Source: Anticarsia gemmatalis (lineage: Eukaryota > Arthropoda > Insecta > Lepidoptera > Erebidae). Taken from it: a stretch of DNA of 64,000 bases. Location of the stretch: the NCBI RefSeq assembly GCF_050436995.1, contig NC_134753.1:10540001-10604000 (forward strand), written 5' to 3'. Positions 35,844 to 48,288 of the stretch are shown here, piece by piece. The position numbers were made by a program, and so were the translations under genes. The first letter of the stretch is position 1. Every line of letters begins with the position of its first letter. Under the pieces are notes generated by a model that saw nothing but the letters and a program-made list of their open reading frames with translations, was not told the origin of the DNA and searched no databases.

Positions 35844-36043
35844 TGACCAGTTCATACACAGTCTGTACACTGGGACGCGATCGCAAACAATCAAGTGTAA
35901 CGATGTTCGACATCCGAGCTTGGAGCTGCTCGCTCCCGGTCGTCTCTACCTTATCCCTGGTGGGTTGTGTGCTCTCTGAGGGCGCAGACGCGAGCCCCGA
36001 CGGTCGCACCGCCTCTACTCGAGGGTCCGTCACACATTCAGCG

Positions 36044-36718
36044 TCAATTCACTCCCACGGGTAAACACTTGCACTGTTTCACCTTCTGCAACCGCTTGCG
36101 TCTAAACGGCGGGTTCTGACCTGGGCAACGTAGCGTCACTGTCACCCAGGTGAACTTTTTAGGCCTACAAAATGAGCAGGACTTGAACGCGGGCTGCGGC
36201 CTGTCCGTGTTGTCACGACGCCGCGGGCCCTTCGGTATGTAAAACGAGTTGCACTGACCGTAACAGAACTTATTAATCACTGTTGTGGGCAGACAGCCCG
36301 GCTCTCGGATTTTCTGGACTAGAGGCTCGGTTTTACACCAGTCTTCTTTTAGATAATCTTTCTTAGTCACAACGAGCGCGTTCTTCGAGGATTTTAGAAT
36401 ATTCCTGAACTCCACTCCAGGGGGCAATTCCGTGGTGTCTTCCTGTTCTGGCACTGAGACGACCATGCCGGTCTCCGAGCTGCCGTCACCGAGTTCATTT
36501 CTTTGCACAAAGGAAGTTGACGATGATGCAGTGGCCTGTTCAGCCCGCCGTCTCTCCGCCAGGAACGATTCCACTTGTTTGATGTTAATGATGTCCATGA
36601 CCGAGTCGGTAGGGGTGAACGGCTTCCTACTGCCGACGCCGGCTCCGGCGCACACCCCGCAGGTCGCGAGGAGCGCCGCAGCCGCCAGCCAAATATGCGA
36701 CTTAGATAAGTTCTCCAT
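36044..36718 (-). CDS. grem1: Gremlin-like DAN-family BMP antagonist (main coding exon)
   Basis: Gremlins are secreted cystine-knot proteins that bind BMP-type ligands and stop them reaching their receptors. From the ATG at 36718 the frame gives 224 residues. A signal peptide (hydrophobic 9-24, cleavage likely near CAGA) is followed by a low-complexity region to about 120. The cystine-knot domain covers 126-218. Its nine cysteines (128, 142, 152, 156, 181, 184, 198, 216, 218) and the phrases DWCKTEPL, INKFCYGQCNSFYIP, CSFCRPKKFTWVTVTL and VKQCKCL match the gremlin subgroup specifically. Basic stretches (166-168, 206-209) fit heparin binding known in the family. The loop between IPKG and SCSFC is some six residues longer than in vertebrate gremlin-1 as I remember it. 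A splice acceptor (TTGTTGCAG) directly abuts the ATG. The stop is TGA at 36044-36046. Confidence 0.95.
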   Translation of the reverse strand: MENLSKSHIWLAAAALLATCGVCAGAGVGSRKPFTPTDSVMDIINIKQVESFLAERRRAEQATASSSTSFVQRNELGDGSSETGMVVSVPEQEDTTELPPGVEFRNILKSSKNALVVTKKDYLKEDWCKTEPLVQKIREPGCLPTTVINKFCYGQCNSFYIPKGPRRRDNTDRPQPAFKSCSFCRPKKFTWVTVTLRCPGQNPPFRRKRLQKVKQCKCLPVGVN

Positions 36719-36840
36719 CTGCAACAATAAATACGATCATAAATATAAATAAATATTATTTGCAGCAATTAAATCGGCGTTCAAATAAGGCGTCGTAATT
36801 TTAGAGTAGGTTTCGGAGCGGATGTCGTAGGCTAACTCAC
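36719..36840 (-). other. Gremlin intron 1
   Basis: A 122-base AT-richer stretch lies between the GTGAGT donor and the TTATTGTTGCAG acceptor. It is short for this locus and places the main ATG as the first codon of exon 2. Confidence 0.65.
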
Positions 36841-36867
36841 GTTGTATCTAGAGATGGGAGGCAACAT
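36841..36867 (-). CDS. grem1: Possible in-frame N-terminal extension of gremlin in exon 1
   Basis: On the minus strand an ATG at 36867 reads MLPPISRYN, then meets the donor AAC/GTGAGT at 36840. Splicing to the acceptor at 36719 keeps the frame, so the protein could start nine residues earlier (233 residues). Both ATGs have a purine at -3; the downstream one also has G at +4. Which is used cannot be told from sequence. Confidence 0.45.
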
Positions 36868-37110
36868 GTCGTAGGCAGTGCGTCGGTGTAGTCGGTCCGC
36901 GAGCGGCGCGCTGTGTGCGTGTGCGCGGGCTCGGCCGGCGGAGCGGTAATGAGCGCAAGCGCGGCTCAATGGACCACCGCTCAATGAACGAGAGATGAGT
37001 CACGCACCGCGCCTCCGCCATAGAACCGTTACTACCGAGCGCCGCGCAGACGCGACACTGCACATGTTCCGGATTACTATGACGACAATAGTTTACAATG
37101 CGCTCTCTCT
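36841..37110 (-). promoter_or_regulatory. grem1: CpG-rich promoter and 5' exon of gremlin
   Basis: The island has many CpGs (GCGCGCCGCTCGCGG near 36900, GTCTGCGCGGCGCTCGG near 37042) and ends sharply into AT-rich DNA upstream. An AP-1-type ATGAGTCA is at 36995-37002. No TATA box was seen, and the transcription start is not fixed. A minus-strand frame through the island starts without an ATG and is not a gene. Confidence 0.55.
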
Positions 37111-37174
37111 CCTCATAGATAAGGCCATCTGTTTGCAAACAATTGTAAAAAGGCGCCTTCGTGGTAATTAGCAA

Positions 37175-40100
37175 GGTTATGGAAAAATATGTTCTTTGTA
37201 AGCCGATTAGAATTAAAACGACACAGCTGCAACGGATAAAAATATTTTGTTCTTTTAAGCTTATTTAATGAAAACTTTTAAATCTAATACTAGTAAAAAA
37301 GTGGCCCCGTTGTTAATATAGATCAACTATACAGTATACTATTGTACAAAAAAAATGTTTTGTCATTCAGTTTACATTATATTATTGAGAACCTATGTCG
37401 ACAACGTCAAAATTATTCCTGAAATAAATCTAAACGAGATAAGAATAATCTCTCAAAAGATTGCCATAAAAATTAAGACCTTGTCATATCCCAACTCTGG
37501 CAAAATCAAGACAAACACTGCCCTACCATTCGAAACCAGTAATAAACCCTCACTGAAGCACCTAACTAATAGGCAGAATACGACAACCGAACATAACTAG
37601 TACACTGTAGTGAGATTTTCTCACCTATCTTCACAAGGCGCCAGGCTTTGGTGGCAAGCGCCGGCGCAGATGTGCCTCTTCCGTTCGCTCACAATACCCA
37701 TACAACTACCTTCGGCGAAATGTAGGCGACCAGTGTGGGTGCAACCTATTTCAATTTAATTTTTAACAATATATTTTTTTGTGTAAGTAGGTACTTCGAT
37801 TTGCGCAGGAAGTTTGCCCTGCGTGACTATTATGTGCGGCTTTTGTGAAAATAATTTTTCGTCGGAATGACGTTTAAAGTTATGAATGAAGTCTTTGTGT
37901 GCAATTGTGCACGCACTTTGTCACACGTATATTTTATTATTTGAAAATATTTAAACTAGTAGCAATCGCTTTTTTGCCGTTTAGCAATATCAAATTAATG
38001 AATTGCTATATTTTTTTGATATAATAGAAACGAAAATGAGTACGCCACTGAAATACCCAGAATAATTATCTACATTTAAAAAAAAGCAATATAATATACA
38101 ATCACTTGTGCCGCACAACTTTGTAGTTAAAAATAAAAAGCAATCTAAAAGTTTTGCGATAGTTACTAAACACTAAACTTTGGTACATAAAAATGTATTT
38201 TTAAAAATGTGTGTAAAAAATAACACTATTAAAAATAGCCAAGTGTAAATACCACACTTGTAGTAGTAATTGAAAGAAAATATATAAATATAATCTACCT
38301 ACACTTTATTGGTTTCATTGAAGGCTTAATTAGAGGTTTGATTTATAACCAAGGCAATCAATCCATTACATTTACATATAACTTGTGCAAATTGCTCCAA
38401 CTATTTTATCATAAACTTGCATAAATGCTACATGTGAGAATATTGTAGTAAATAAAGCTAATTTTATTTAATAGGAATAAAAATATTTTTGTGTCAATGA
38501 ACATAAGTATTTTTAAAGGCACGGTACGAAAAAAATTATGACTTTATAAAGAACACAAACTTTGAAATTATGAAAAATATTTTAATATGCCTATTTTATA
38601 AAAGACAAGTAACACAAAAAAAATGAAAATTATGTATAAGTACAATGTATATTTTTAAAATCAGTTAAAAGTGTGGTATGTACACATGTATTTAAAATGT
38701 ATTAATACAAACGTATGACTAACCCCAAAAACATTCGTTAACCGAAATCCAAGCACAAAAAAGAAAATATTCCTAAGCATTGTGTAGATATTTCATTATT
38801 ATAAATAAAGTTGAAGCTATTAATTCCGAGGAGCCTCACATTCCTTAGCGCAAAGGAAAAATTTTACGACAAAAGGAAGTCCTTTTTAAATCGTTAGTTT
38901 ATTTTTTCTATTACTACAGAGGCGCTTAGCATCGCAGGGCTGTGGAATTTCATTCATTCATTCATTCAACTGATCGTTTTGTTCACGTAGGGATGTCAAA
39001 AAAAATGAGGCCATAATAGGCGTTAAAGACGACCCTTAGCGACAGGCCGTCTACATCGCCCACGCTTATACAGCGGGCTCCAGAAAAATATTGATCGATA
39101 TTGTCGAAATTATATTTTTTGGTAAAAAGTAACTTTGATTTTTTTTACATTTTATGTTACATGCAGTTTTAAGACTTATTGAATACTTATATCAATGTAA
39201 TAATTTACGACGGTAAAAAAAAATTGCATAGCTCTCACACACGGTCATTTGATTCCAAACTAAGCAGAGTCTGTACCTACTATTGTAAACAAATAACTGA
39301 AAAACATACGAATATACTTCTACAAACTTTTAAAGATACATTGACAACGTGTTAATGAATGGCTAATAATAAAAGTAAAATTCGCTGTGTATTTTAGTAA
39401 ATTTATTCTATATAAATAAAACAATTTAAAAATAAATAAACACATGCAGATTTTCAATTTTAGCATACATTATGGCGCAGTTTTACGATACAAGATTACA
39501 GGCTTTTATGTAAATGTTGTATATTACAATAAATAAGTACAGCGATAAATAACCCGTACACTATTATTGACAAATGACAAACACACGTGCTATTCGTGTC
39601 TCATTGATGTGCACATTATTTGCTTCAATTGCTATAATTATGGTGACATTATAATATAATATTAACATAATTATATGTTTTATTACTTTGTTTAGGTAAA
39701 TTTTATCGAACTTATAGAGCAGTTGCTTAAATAGTTCATGCGTATTTTATTTATTTAAAGTAAAAAAACATATAATATTAACCCTACTTTTTTTCAAAAA
39801 TAAATAATTCTAAATTAAACTAGTAGTATTACAAACTAGCCCTATGATGTCTATACACTTGTATAAATTTTTTTTTCTCAGAGACTGAACTAGTCAAAGT
39901 ATTCTGTATTCAATTCCCACACACGATTATTTCAATTATCAACACAATCAATCAATCAAAATAATTCGAAGTGAGCTCCGTAAACTGTAATTAAAAAGGT
40001 GTTAGCCGCCTTCACGCTAAACAGTTGAACATCAAGTCGATACTATTGTTTGCTTCCTTCCAACATTTGTGATTGAGAGCTTCTAAAACACCGCTAGGGA

Positions 40101-41019
40101 ATTATCAATTGACAAAAAATAAAGCGATCCATTAAAATCACACAAAGGAACGAAAAATATTATTGTTAGAATCGCTTTAGATAATATCAATCTTGTAACA
40201 ATGCGATCGATCGATAAACATTGCTTGAAACATTTTAGCTTGAATAAATCCAACAGCCTGTATATATCGGGCCCTGTGATGTATGGGCTACACACCTTAG
40301 GTGTTTGTAAATGCCGACTTCTGAGAAAAATATCAAGAATTACAGCATTTTAGTGTTCCAAATGATGTCATAGATCAATATTGTACAATCGTAATATTTT
40401 ATAGTAGTCCCGGATGTTATTCTGATCTTTACGTGTAGGTTAATTATTTTATAAATAAGTATGATTGTAATAGTAGGTAAATTCTATATTTACGGGTTAA
40501 GGAAATAAATGTATTTTATCCTATTTACACAAAATTATTACAATAAACGTGACGTAAAACGAAATCCAAAAAATAAGGTAAATATTTTATGAAATTGAAT
40601 CTAACTTTAATCTATCAGTATACGTAGTCATAAAAGTACCTATATTCAAAATGGTGACGCCCATACGCTTTAAACTAACGAGTTACGGGTGACACTTACG
40701 CATAGCCCTTTGAGAGCAAGTGCACATGATGTAACGTGTATTTAAAACTGAACACACTGTATTACGAAATTCGGTGTTCTTTGTAACAGACAAATTACGA
40801 GCTAAATTGTTTGAACTTGTTAACCGGACTGCACTTTAATTAATTTCATTCAGACAAACGTTACGTCATCTGACATGGTTATTTTATAATTTGGACAAAA
40901 ATACGACGAGTGCACACAAATAAATAACGTTGTATGGTTCGATGCACAACAAGAATGCATTACAAGAAAACCATTTAATCAGCGTAGGAGCATTATTCGT
41001 CATTTGATACGTGAACTCC
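37175..41019. other. AT-rich DNA upstream of gremlin
   Basis: No gene was recognised. There is a (CATT)n microsatellite at 38950-38968, then a mixed-GC block to about 39080 that looks like an unclassified repeat. Long T/A tracts occur at 38050-38700. Confidence 0.55.
38950..38968 (+). repeat. (CATT)n microsatellite
   Basis: Between four and five tandem CATT units. Confidence 0.8.
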
Positions 41020-41160
41020 GGCTGGGAGGCGCCGCCGTGTATTGTCGACCATCTATATATCAACTAAGTTTAATCGCCTCCAATCGCTTTGATCAGCGCT
41101 GAATCGCGGCGCCGGCGCGCTGCCCGCATAATACCGCAACAAAAAACGGGAACAGAAAAG
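41020..41160. promoter_or_regulatory. Candidate enhancer or alternative promoter upstream of gremlin
   Basis: A GC-rich island (GGGAGGCGCCGCCGTG, GCGGCGCCGGCGCGCTGCCC) encloses an AT-rich CATCTATATATCAAC and a TCF/LEF-type CTTTGATC at 41087-41094. It lies about 4 kb upstream of the gremlin promoter. No coding exon is visible. GAAAAG/GTAAAG near 41160 is a possible donor if it is a promoter on the + strand. Confidence 0.3.
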
Positions 41161-44100
41161 GTAAAGTTCCTCAAACGCCAGGTACACACGTTTAATACGA
41201 GCAGACTTATAAATCAAACCGACGGCTCTAACAACTTATGACATAAAATCCTTTATTATTCACACGGATTCCAATAAAAAAGCATCGATGTTGAATAGCC
41301 GGGGCGGCGGACGCGCCACGCATCGAATAACATTATAGGATTAAGAACACTTTTGGTTTCTTTTCGAATGGAACAATTAGAGACGGGCGTGATAGGTGTG
41401 ACAAAAAATATCTTAAGCTTTTTGCTTTTATAAGGGATCAGCTTTACGCGCCTGCAGAAGGTGCCTAAAATATGTTTCTGGGAAATTGGATTAGGTGATG
41501 CGCGAAAATGTTTGTTTTTTTAGCATATTTGTTGAAATATGCGAGGGATATTTAATATTATAATTAATTGAAAGTTATATTGTGTGGATAAATAATCCGT
41601 GAATGAATGTTATATCCTAATCAACGATTTGGCATTTGGGTTTCACGTGCAGGGTCTGAATGAGCACAAAGATATTTTATTCGAAGATTTCTTTAAAGAA
41701 TCGGTTAGGTATGTATCGGTGTAAATTATCGACGGTTAGTAACGCTATATTAAAAACTCTATAAACTCGATTCTGCACACTTGTGTTGGTTGTAATTTGA
41801 TATGGAGATAGACAGACTGGTTGGTAGACTAGACATCTAGACAATGCGATACCTACTGGGACATAAACAACGTTTATTTTTAGTTACGTGTGAACGTACC
41901 ACCAATTAGAACATAACCTACAAAAACATACAATGACTAGCATCTTGTACGCAGTTACACTTGCACTGAAAAAAGTAAAATATCTGGAGAGCAACAGCAG
42001 TTGAGGTTTTATTTCACCGATCGGATTGGGTCCGACAATAATCAATATTGGATTATTGACTAATCAGCATTGATTTCATTCTAGACCCGAAATATTGGAA
42101 GCGAAGTCAATCTGAGTTAAAAATGCTACAATGCAAGATCTTTCCGGAAAAATACTTAAAGAGGAGGAATTGTAATCGTTCAGAATTCTTTTTTTTATCA
42201 TAACAACTCAAATGCTAGAACGATGGCCAAGGTACAGTCCGTAAGCAAGCAAGTCTAGAAGGTAGAGTTAATTATGAAACTCTTGGCCACTCTTTTAACC
42301 ACCAAGTACATACAACTCTTATTTAAGACCGATCTTAAGCCAAAATAAAAAAGGTTTATAACCTAAGACAGTTTGTTTCTACACAGGCCTTGAAAGAAAC
42401 AAAATAACAAGAGGACATAAACTTTCCGAATAACTTCTAGGCATGACAAAATATGACTGTGTTTATGAACAAGTTTTCGACATGTAATATTTTTGCGGAG
42501 ACAAAACAAATAAACTTTTCCCGTTTGTTTTATCGGGTAATACTAGGCTTATCACGCGGCTTGGTTCATGATAACTTTCTATTTTTGATAGGAAGTAGCT
42601 ATCTAAAAAAAATAGTACGTGTGTAAATCCTTTAGATATTAAGTTAAGGCACCAATTTCCGTAAAAAATGATACGGCTTAGCAAGCTTGCCAGTCGGTAG
42701 GCTTAGCAAGCTTTAGAACTACATTTGTTTTCAGTGGAATCAAGGCTAACTCCTTCCTCACTCGGAAGAAGATCCTTGCTCAGCAGTGGGAAAGTTGGGA
42801 AGAAAAAACTCGCTCTTACTTAGTCGTAGGATGCGCTATACACACAGATGGACCTAACATATCAACACATACATCTAATAAAATACCTACTTTGAGAAAT
42901 AATCTTAAAGTAATAATATAATTTATTGAATGCTACCAAAAATACTCTTTTGCTATGTCAGTTGTACGTGTAAGCTGTAATACGAAGAGAATAAGTACTA
43001 GATCTCAAAGTCGAAATATATCTTCATTAGAAGACTAATGTAACATAATTTATCTTCTACGATGTCAACAGAATATTTGGCAACTATTCCTAAGGCATAC
43101 ATTACGCCCATATATATATTTTCTTCATGTAGCTTATATTGTATCATGGAGAGGAAACAATAATCTACAGTTTTCGCGTAGTTTGTAGTGATGATAGATC
43201 CTATAAGAACTACTTACGAGTGTTTGTTGTTAGCCATTATTAATGCTTTCGGAATAAAATATAGAATAGTTTTGTCGTCAATTCCACATAAAATTGATGT
43301 CCAGATTTATTCATCTTAATATGTTATTATAATGGTTGAGATAGTCATTTGTGTAAAAGTCATAATGTCTATGAAAATTGTATAAAATAATTTCCATAGT
43401 ATTTTACATTAACGCTTTTTTCCCTTGCTTTTATCCATCCCCTAGTTTTTGGAGCCAATACTATTAAATAATAATAATATAGATAAAAATTTACTTGCTT
43501 TTAACCTAGTCTTAAGATTTGCCATACAAACAGACACTCCTAACATATCCACACATACATCTAACAGTGCTAACTTGCACAATAATCACCGTAGTGTGCA
43601 AGACCAATGGTTGGTATTTGGTAGCAACGGGACTTGATCGGTTTGACCGTAACAACTCATTGTACAAGTACATTTAATTATTTGTCACGCTGCCAAATAC
43701 ATACAAAGTTTATTGTGTTTTTGCAAGAAAAGAACAAAACCTTTCCAAGTTTTGCAAGGATTCTTTGTAAATAACAATCTTGTTCAAGTCGCTAAAAGAT
43801 TGTTGATTTGGTTACATAGCTAACGCTTAAGCACTCTGAATATGCTACTAATTGCTAAAATATCGTTAAAGCAATTATCCCTGAAACTTATTTATTAATA
43901 CGTTAGTTTACGTATATAATCGTTCTACCTAATCAGAAAACACAGTATTCAAAGGCTCATTCTTCCATTGTCAAATTATTTAATTCTTGAAATAGTTCAT
44001 ACATTACATTGGTCAACACGAATTTTGAGTCTGGGTTCTGTACCTTTGATTTTGATTACATATGCCTAACTAAAGAAAGAAATAATATTTTTATCTAATA

Positions 44101-44210
44101 AAGTTTGCTTTTGTAGCTTTTAGAACGAATTTTAAATTTTAATGGAAAAGCTCTTTTTTTCACTTTCAAATATCAATATATAATAGTAAAAAAGTTATGA
44201 TTTATATATT
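41161..44210. other. Intergenic DNA, no intact gene
   Basis: It holds a short GC patch at 41299-41330 and a LINE-tail scrap at 42735-42800. GCTTAGCAAGCTT is repeated near 42675 and 42700. Nothing coding was recognised. Confidence 0.5.
42735..42800 (+). mobile_element. LINE-tail scrap (GCTCAGCAGTGGG)
   Basis: ACTCCTTCCTCACTCGGAAG followed by AAGATCCTTGCTCAGCAGTG resembles the tail at 14330-14450, where a 'gaggagacc..gctcagcagtggg' phrase ends the element. Confidence 0.45.
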
Positions 44211-44277
44211 TTTATTAATTTAAATTATAGAATAAGGCATAAAGAAACACAAAATACAAAAAAGGATAAAAATTTTT

Positions 44278-44717
44278 TTTTTAGAAATAAATACTTTTGG
44301 TTTTTCTTGTGTGAAAATAGGAACTTGATGTGATCTGTAGGCTCTCCATATTCGTGGTACTGCAAACTTCATCTTTTTTTCTCTCCGCAGTACCAAGCTG
44401 AAAAAAATATAAATAGCATGTATTAACGATGTACACATTTAATGTATATTTCAAAAAATATGTATATAGGCATATAAATGTTCATTTAATATAAGATGTA
44501 TTTTCTTACCTTCTAAAGTGTTTTTGCAGTTATTACACAAGAAGTGAGGTGCCCATATTTTGTCCTGACTTCGTATTGACATGTTAAAGTAAGCTTCATA
44601 TGCTTCACAAAATGTCTTATTTGATAATAAACAAATTTGATTGGCTCTCACTTTAATAAATTCATCACAAATGTAGCAAAAAGAGTCCACGTCGTTTTTA
44701 CACTTTTTCGATGCCAT
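44278..44717 (-). pseudogene. Frameshifted copy of a multicopy insect zinc-binding protein family
   Basis: Exon 1 (44717-44510) starts at an ATG, MASKKCKND, and carries FCYICDEF, then DQDKIWAPHFLCNNCKNTLE, with CxxC pairs typical of a zinc-binding fold. The donor is GAAG/GTAAGA. Exon 2 starts at 44397 after TTTTTTTCAG and reads WYCGEKK in phase with exon 1. Continuing needs a one-base shift in the AAAAAAA run to reach MKFAVPRIWR. A two-base loss in the GAGA after TGGAGA then shifts out of the REPTDH phrase. I recall this family as abundant and uncharacterised in moths, aphids and wasps; the usual C-terminal cysteines are lost here. Function is unknown. Confidence 0.6.
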
Positions 44718-46694
44718 TTTTAGACCTTGTGCTGCAAAAAAATATGTTATTCCTTTAGAACGCGCACGCGCATACTGCCATGACACTCTGCTACCACCCG
44801 CTTTACACCCCCAGACCCCTCACCCCTGGTTTTGCGTCATAAATGCAACAGCTCTTCAAAAAATCTGCCAAAACCCCATATATTTAGTTTTCGTTATATT
44901 TAGTACAAAAGCAAACTTAATTTATTATTAATGTTATTCCTGTTTTCTTTTTGATTAATATAATCAAAAAATATGCACTAAAACTCAGGCTCAAAAAAAA
45001 AATTTTTTTTTGTCGACTTGTGTTATTGACAGACACAACCTTTAACCATTAACCTTACGAATACACTTTATGTGAAAGATATTTTATATCTGCCAAAAGA
45101 AAAAAAAAATATATTTTCTAAAAAGAATTAGTTATCCATACTACAAAAATACTATTAAAAGTATTTCGTATATAAAGTCACTCATACAACAAAAACCCTC
45201 GCAGGCTTTTATTATTATTAACTTTATATACAACAAACAAAAAACTACGTCACCCGTCTCTATTTCCACAAGCAAAAATCGTCGTAGTAGGGACCACACA
45301 CGTACACCATTCTGTAAAGACCCAGTTTCTTGCAACTTCCTGCCCACAATGGTCACACCACCATAGCTGGGTAACCACCAAACCAATTACTATTGACGCA
45401 AACTTATAGACCCACAACTTAGTAGAGAGCCTTGTATGTGAGGTTCGAAGCTGGCAAAATTATCCAAAATGAATAATTTAGAAAATCAGTGACCCGCAGG
45501 CTTATGCAACTGAATGTAGCCTATTTGATTCAGTAACTTTTTAAAAAAAAGGCATAGTATTGTTCATTATAATCTACATAAACCGTGTATGCTAAGGCTC
45601 TATACAAAGTTGTCGAATTACAGTGGACTAATACTGAACATGGGGGTATGACGTCATTGATTGATTATTGTTGTTACTCATCATTCGTAATTAAATCAGT
45701 TGTCATCATCACTCATCAGATATTGAATGTGTTGTCAAGGAAAAAATGGAAATCTGTTTTAGAAGATGGAGACTCGTCACCTGTAGCGCGATAGAATAAT
45801 TATGGAAGGATCAAACTCAAATACATAACATTATTTAGCAAATTTCGTACTTAGTATTTAAAGTACTCATATATGACTGTTAACGTTCTGATTTGTTTTT
45901 TTTATATAGAAAATATAATCGCTTACCGATACTCGGCAATGAGATAAATGCCAGTATGTAATCTACATAGTCTCATTATTACGGGTCTGAAAATCTTTAA
46001 TTCCGGTGACCAAAAGCCAAAAACATTAGCACAAAGAACCTTTATTTACTTTAAATTATTCGCACAAAATAAATTTTAAATGCGTCACCTATTCGTTTAT
46101 ATGGATATCAAGTGATCAAAATAATTTTCATTTTAAAACGAGTCGATTTGATTTGTCAATATTTCTATTCTATTGTTTAAATAGTCCTTTAACCGTATTG
46201 CTTACTAGCTAACTACAAATAACTGCAAACAAATTGAAGTATCTTGAACACAATTCTAGAATTTGTTCGTCCGATACTGACATTGAGTATGGTTTCTTAA
46301 CACCGTACACAAAGGTTATAGAGGACGAGTATAATTAATATGGCCGTATTTAGAGCCATGATAAATCGATGCGTGGTTTTGTCAATTAATTATTTGACGA
46401 TAATCTCAATATATTTATGTAGGAACATATGTTTTTCATGCATCGTTGCTTGAGTCACTTTGGCTCTAACCTTTGTGTTTCATTTGACGCGAAAAAATGC
46501 TATGTATTTATGTGTGTAAGTGTGGTGATTCCTCTCAGTTTAATTCAAACAATGAATGATTTGTAAAATGTTCTTTATTACCTCTACAAAACGTTAATTA
46601 TTTAAGCTAGAATTTAGTGTCGATAGAGGGTCATCAGATATTGTATGCACCGTAGTTATATAAACTTATTAAATATCGTTTATATAGATTCAGG
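44718..46694. other. Intergenic DNA, no gene recognised
   Basis: The start is GC-rich (44760-44830) and may be remnant 5' flank of the pseudogene. An A9/T9-type palindromic run lies at 44995-45010. A minus-strand frame at 45141-45386 is not recognised. Confidence 0.5.
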
Positions 46695-46975
46695 AAGTAC
46701 TCTGTGTTGCGGTGGGTTGTGTATCTGACTGCAGACTACGAGGACTCGGGTTCGTTTCCCAAGTCAAACAAAGTGATATTGTTCTTTTTTAATTCGTACT
46801 AGATTATTTGCAATAGTAGTCCGGAGGTTTGTATCGTGCTTGGTATACTCGTATGGCAATAGGTTCGCCTCCTATTACATGGGACTAATATTCATGGCAA
46901 AACGCGAGTCAACTTCATAACCCTCTGCCTACACCTATAGATATAACAGGCGTGATTCTATATATGTATGGATGT
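46695..46975 (+). mobile_element. tRNA-like-headed SINE/LINE repeat, copy 2
   Basis: The head reads GTGTTGCGGTGGGTTGTGTA (A-box-like) and ACTCGGGTTCGTTTCCCAAG (B-box-like), then CAAAGTGATATTG. The body has GTAGTCCGGAGGTTTGTATC, GGCAATAGGTTCGCCTCC, TATTACATGGGAC, CCTCTGCCTACACC and AGGCGTGATT. The minus-strand copy at 31908-32140 follows the same order. Confidence 0.75.
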
Positions 46976-48288
46976 TTCAAATAAGAACAAATACCGACAA
47001 AGTGAGCGCTTACAAACCAATAAAAACGAAAGCGTATTTTTAATTCCTTTAGACATCGGAATGCCTGGAATGACAAAGTGTATTTTTGAGACGCATCTAT
47101 CAAAAGTCTGGCTTAAAAATACCCCAACCCAAATAATAAATATATTTCCACGTAATCTGTGAATACTGCGGAAATGCTGGAACGCATACTCAAAAGCAAA
47201 AGTATTGAAGTGGGTCTGTATTGTAGATGAATGGACCTAATGAACACTAACGGATATGACATGAATTCGACATGACGAGTTCACGGAAAAAGTATTATAT
47301 TCAAAGAAATCTAAATTATAAAGTACTTATACTGAAGCCTGCGACTTGGTTTGTAATAGAAGCCTGTCATGATGAATCGGGATAATTATATTTGCTAGAC
47401 GTATATTTTATATTGACAATATAGACCACCCACTGAACTGAACAAATTCAAGTCTATGAGTGTTCGATAACTATAAAAGTTTGTTTATTTTTATGATAAA
47501 AAAATCAATTAAAAATATTTCTCATTAATATCAATACTCATTTATGAAACTTTGCAAACTATCATCTTAAGACTTGTCATTAATATTTATTGACTGTTTT
47601 AATTCAATTAATGTGTGTTCTTTTCAATAGTGACAACTAAACGGACATTATTTAAGCAGAATGATGGTGATTAAATTGAAATCTGTGGTCAAATCTCTTA
47701 AGTTGAGATACTTAGGTATATTATTTGATGTGGTCAGACCACAAATTAGTCTGTATTTTGAATTAATGAGATTTATTAGTTTCGTAAAGTGATAAATGTT
47801 TTGATTACAGGTTATGTGTATTCGTCATTAAGTCTAGTCGGTGAAACCGGAATTTTGCTTCATAATTGAGTTACCTACTGTACGTACAATGTTGGCTCAC
47901 CGGTGTCTGGAATAAAGTTCCTCATGAGTAGACTTCATACAAATTTTTAGTTACATATTTTTCTTTTTTTTATGGATAAAAATAAATAATATGGATAAAC
48001 AGACGAAACAAAATGATTTTTTATTGTTTTCTCTCTATACAACCATTGCGCGTTTTGATAACTTAAACGTTTAAATACAATTTTCTCTTATCGTATCAAT
48101 GTATCTGTAACTATATAAATAAAGATAGTATATAAATATATATCGTAAATAGAGGCTAATTAATTGTTCAGTTTCAGTCCACTAGGAGAACAAGTGAGTG
48201 TCTGGGCGACCATTAGTCGCGAATACCTCTGGACTGGATTACCACATTATCAAGATACAAGGAGCAAGGTAGGTTCGCAATTGGTTCT
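46976..48288. other. AT-rich intergenic DNA
   Basis: Nothing recognised; no frame resembles a protein. Confidence 0.5.

Noticed and set aside
36394..36768. Overlapping frames opposite and beside gremlin
   Set aside because: Shadows of the GC-rich gremlin exon; the cysteine-knot frame is the real one.
36848..37174. 108-codon minus frame in the gremlin promoter
   Set aside because: No ATG start and low-complexity arginine-rich content from CpG-rich DNA. It is the 5' exon and promoter.
37355..37600. 81-codon + frame with real ATG
   Set aside because: Not recognised; composition as expected by chance in AT-rich DNA.
45141..45386. 81-codon minus frame with a tryptophan-rich start
   Set aside because: Not recognised, no ATG context or splice sites seen. 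It may be an old transposon scrap.
46695..46790. Possible tRNA gene
   Set aside because: A- and B-box-like phrases are present, but no acceptor stem pairs and the sequence continues as a dispersed repeat.
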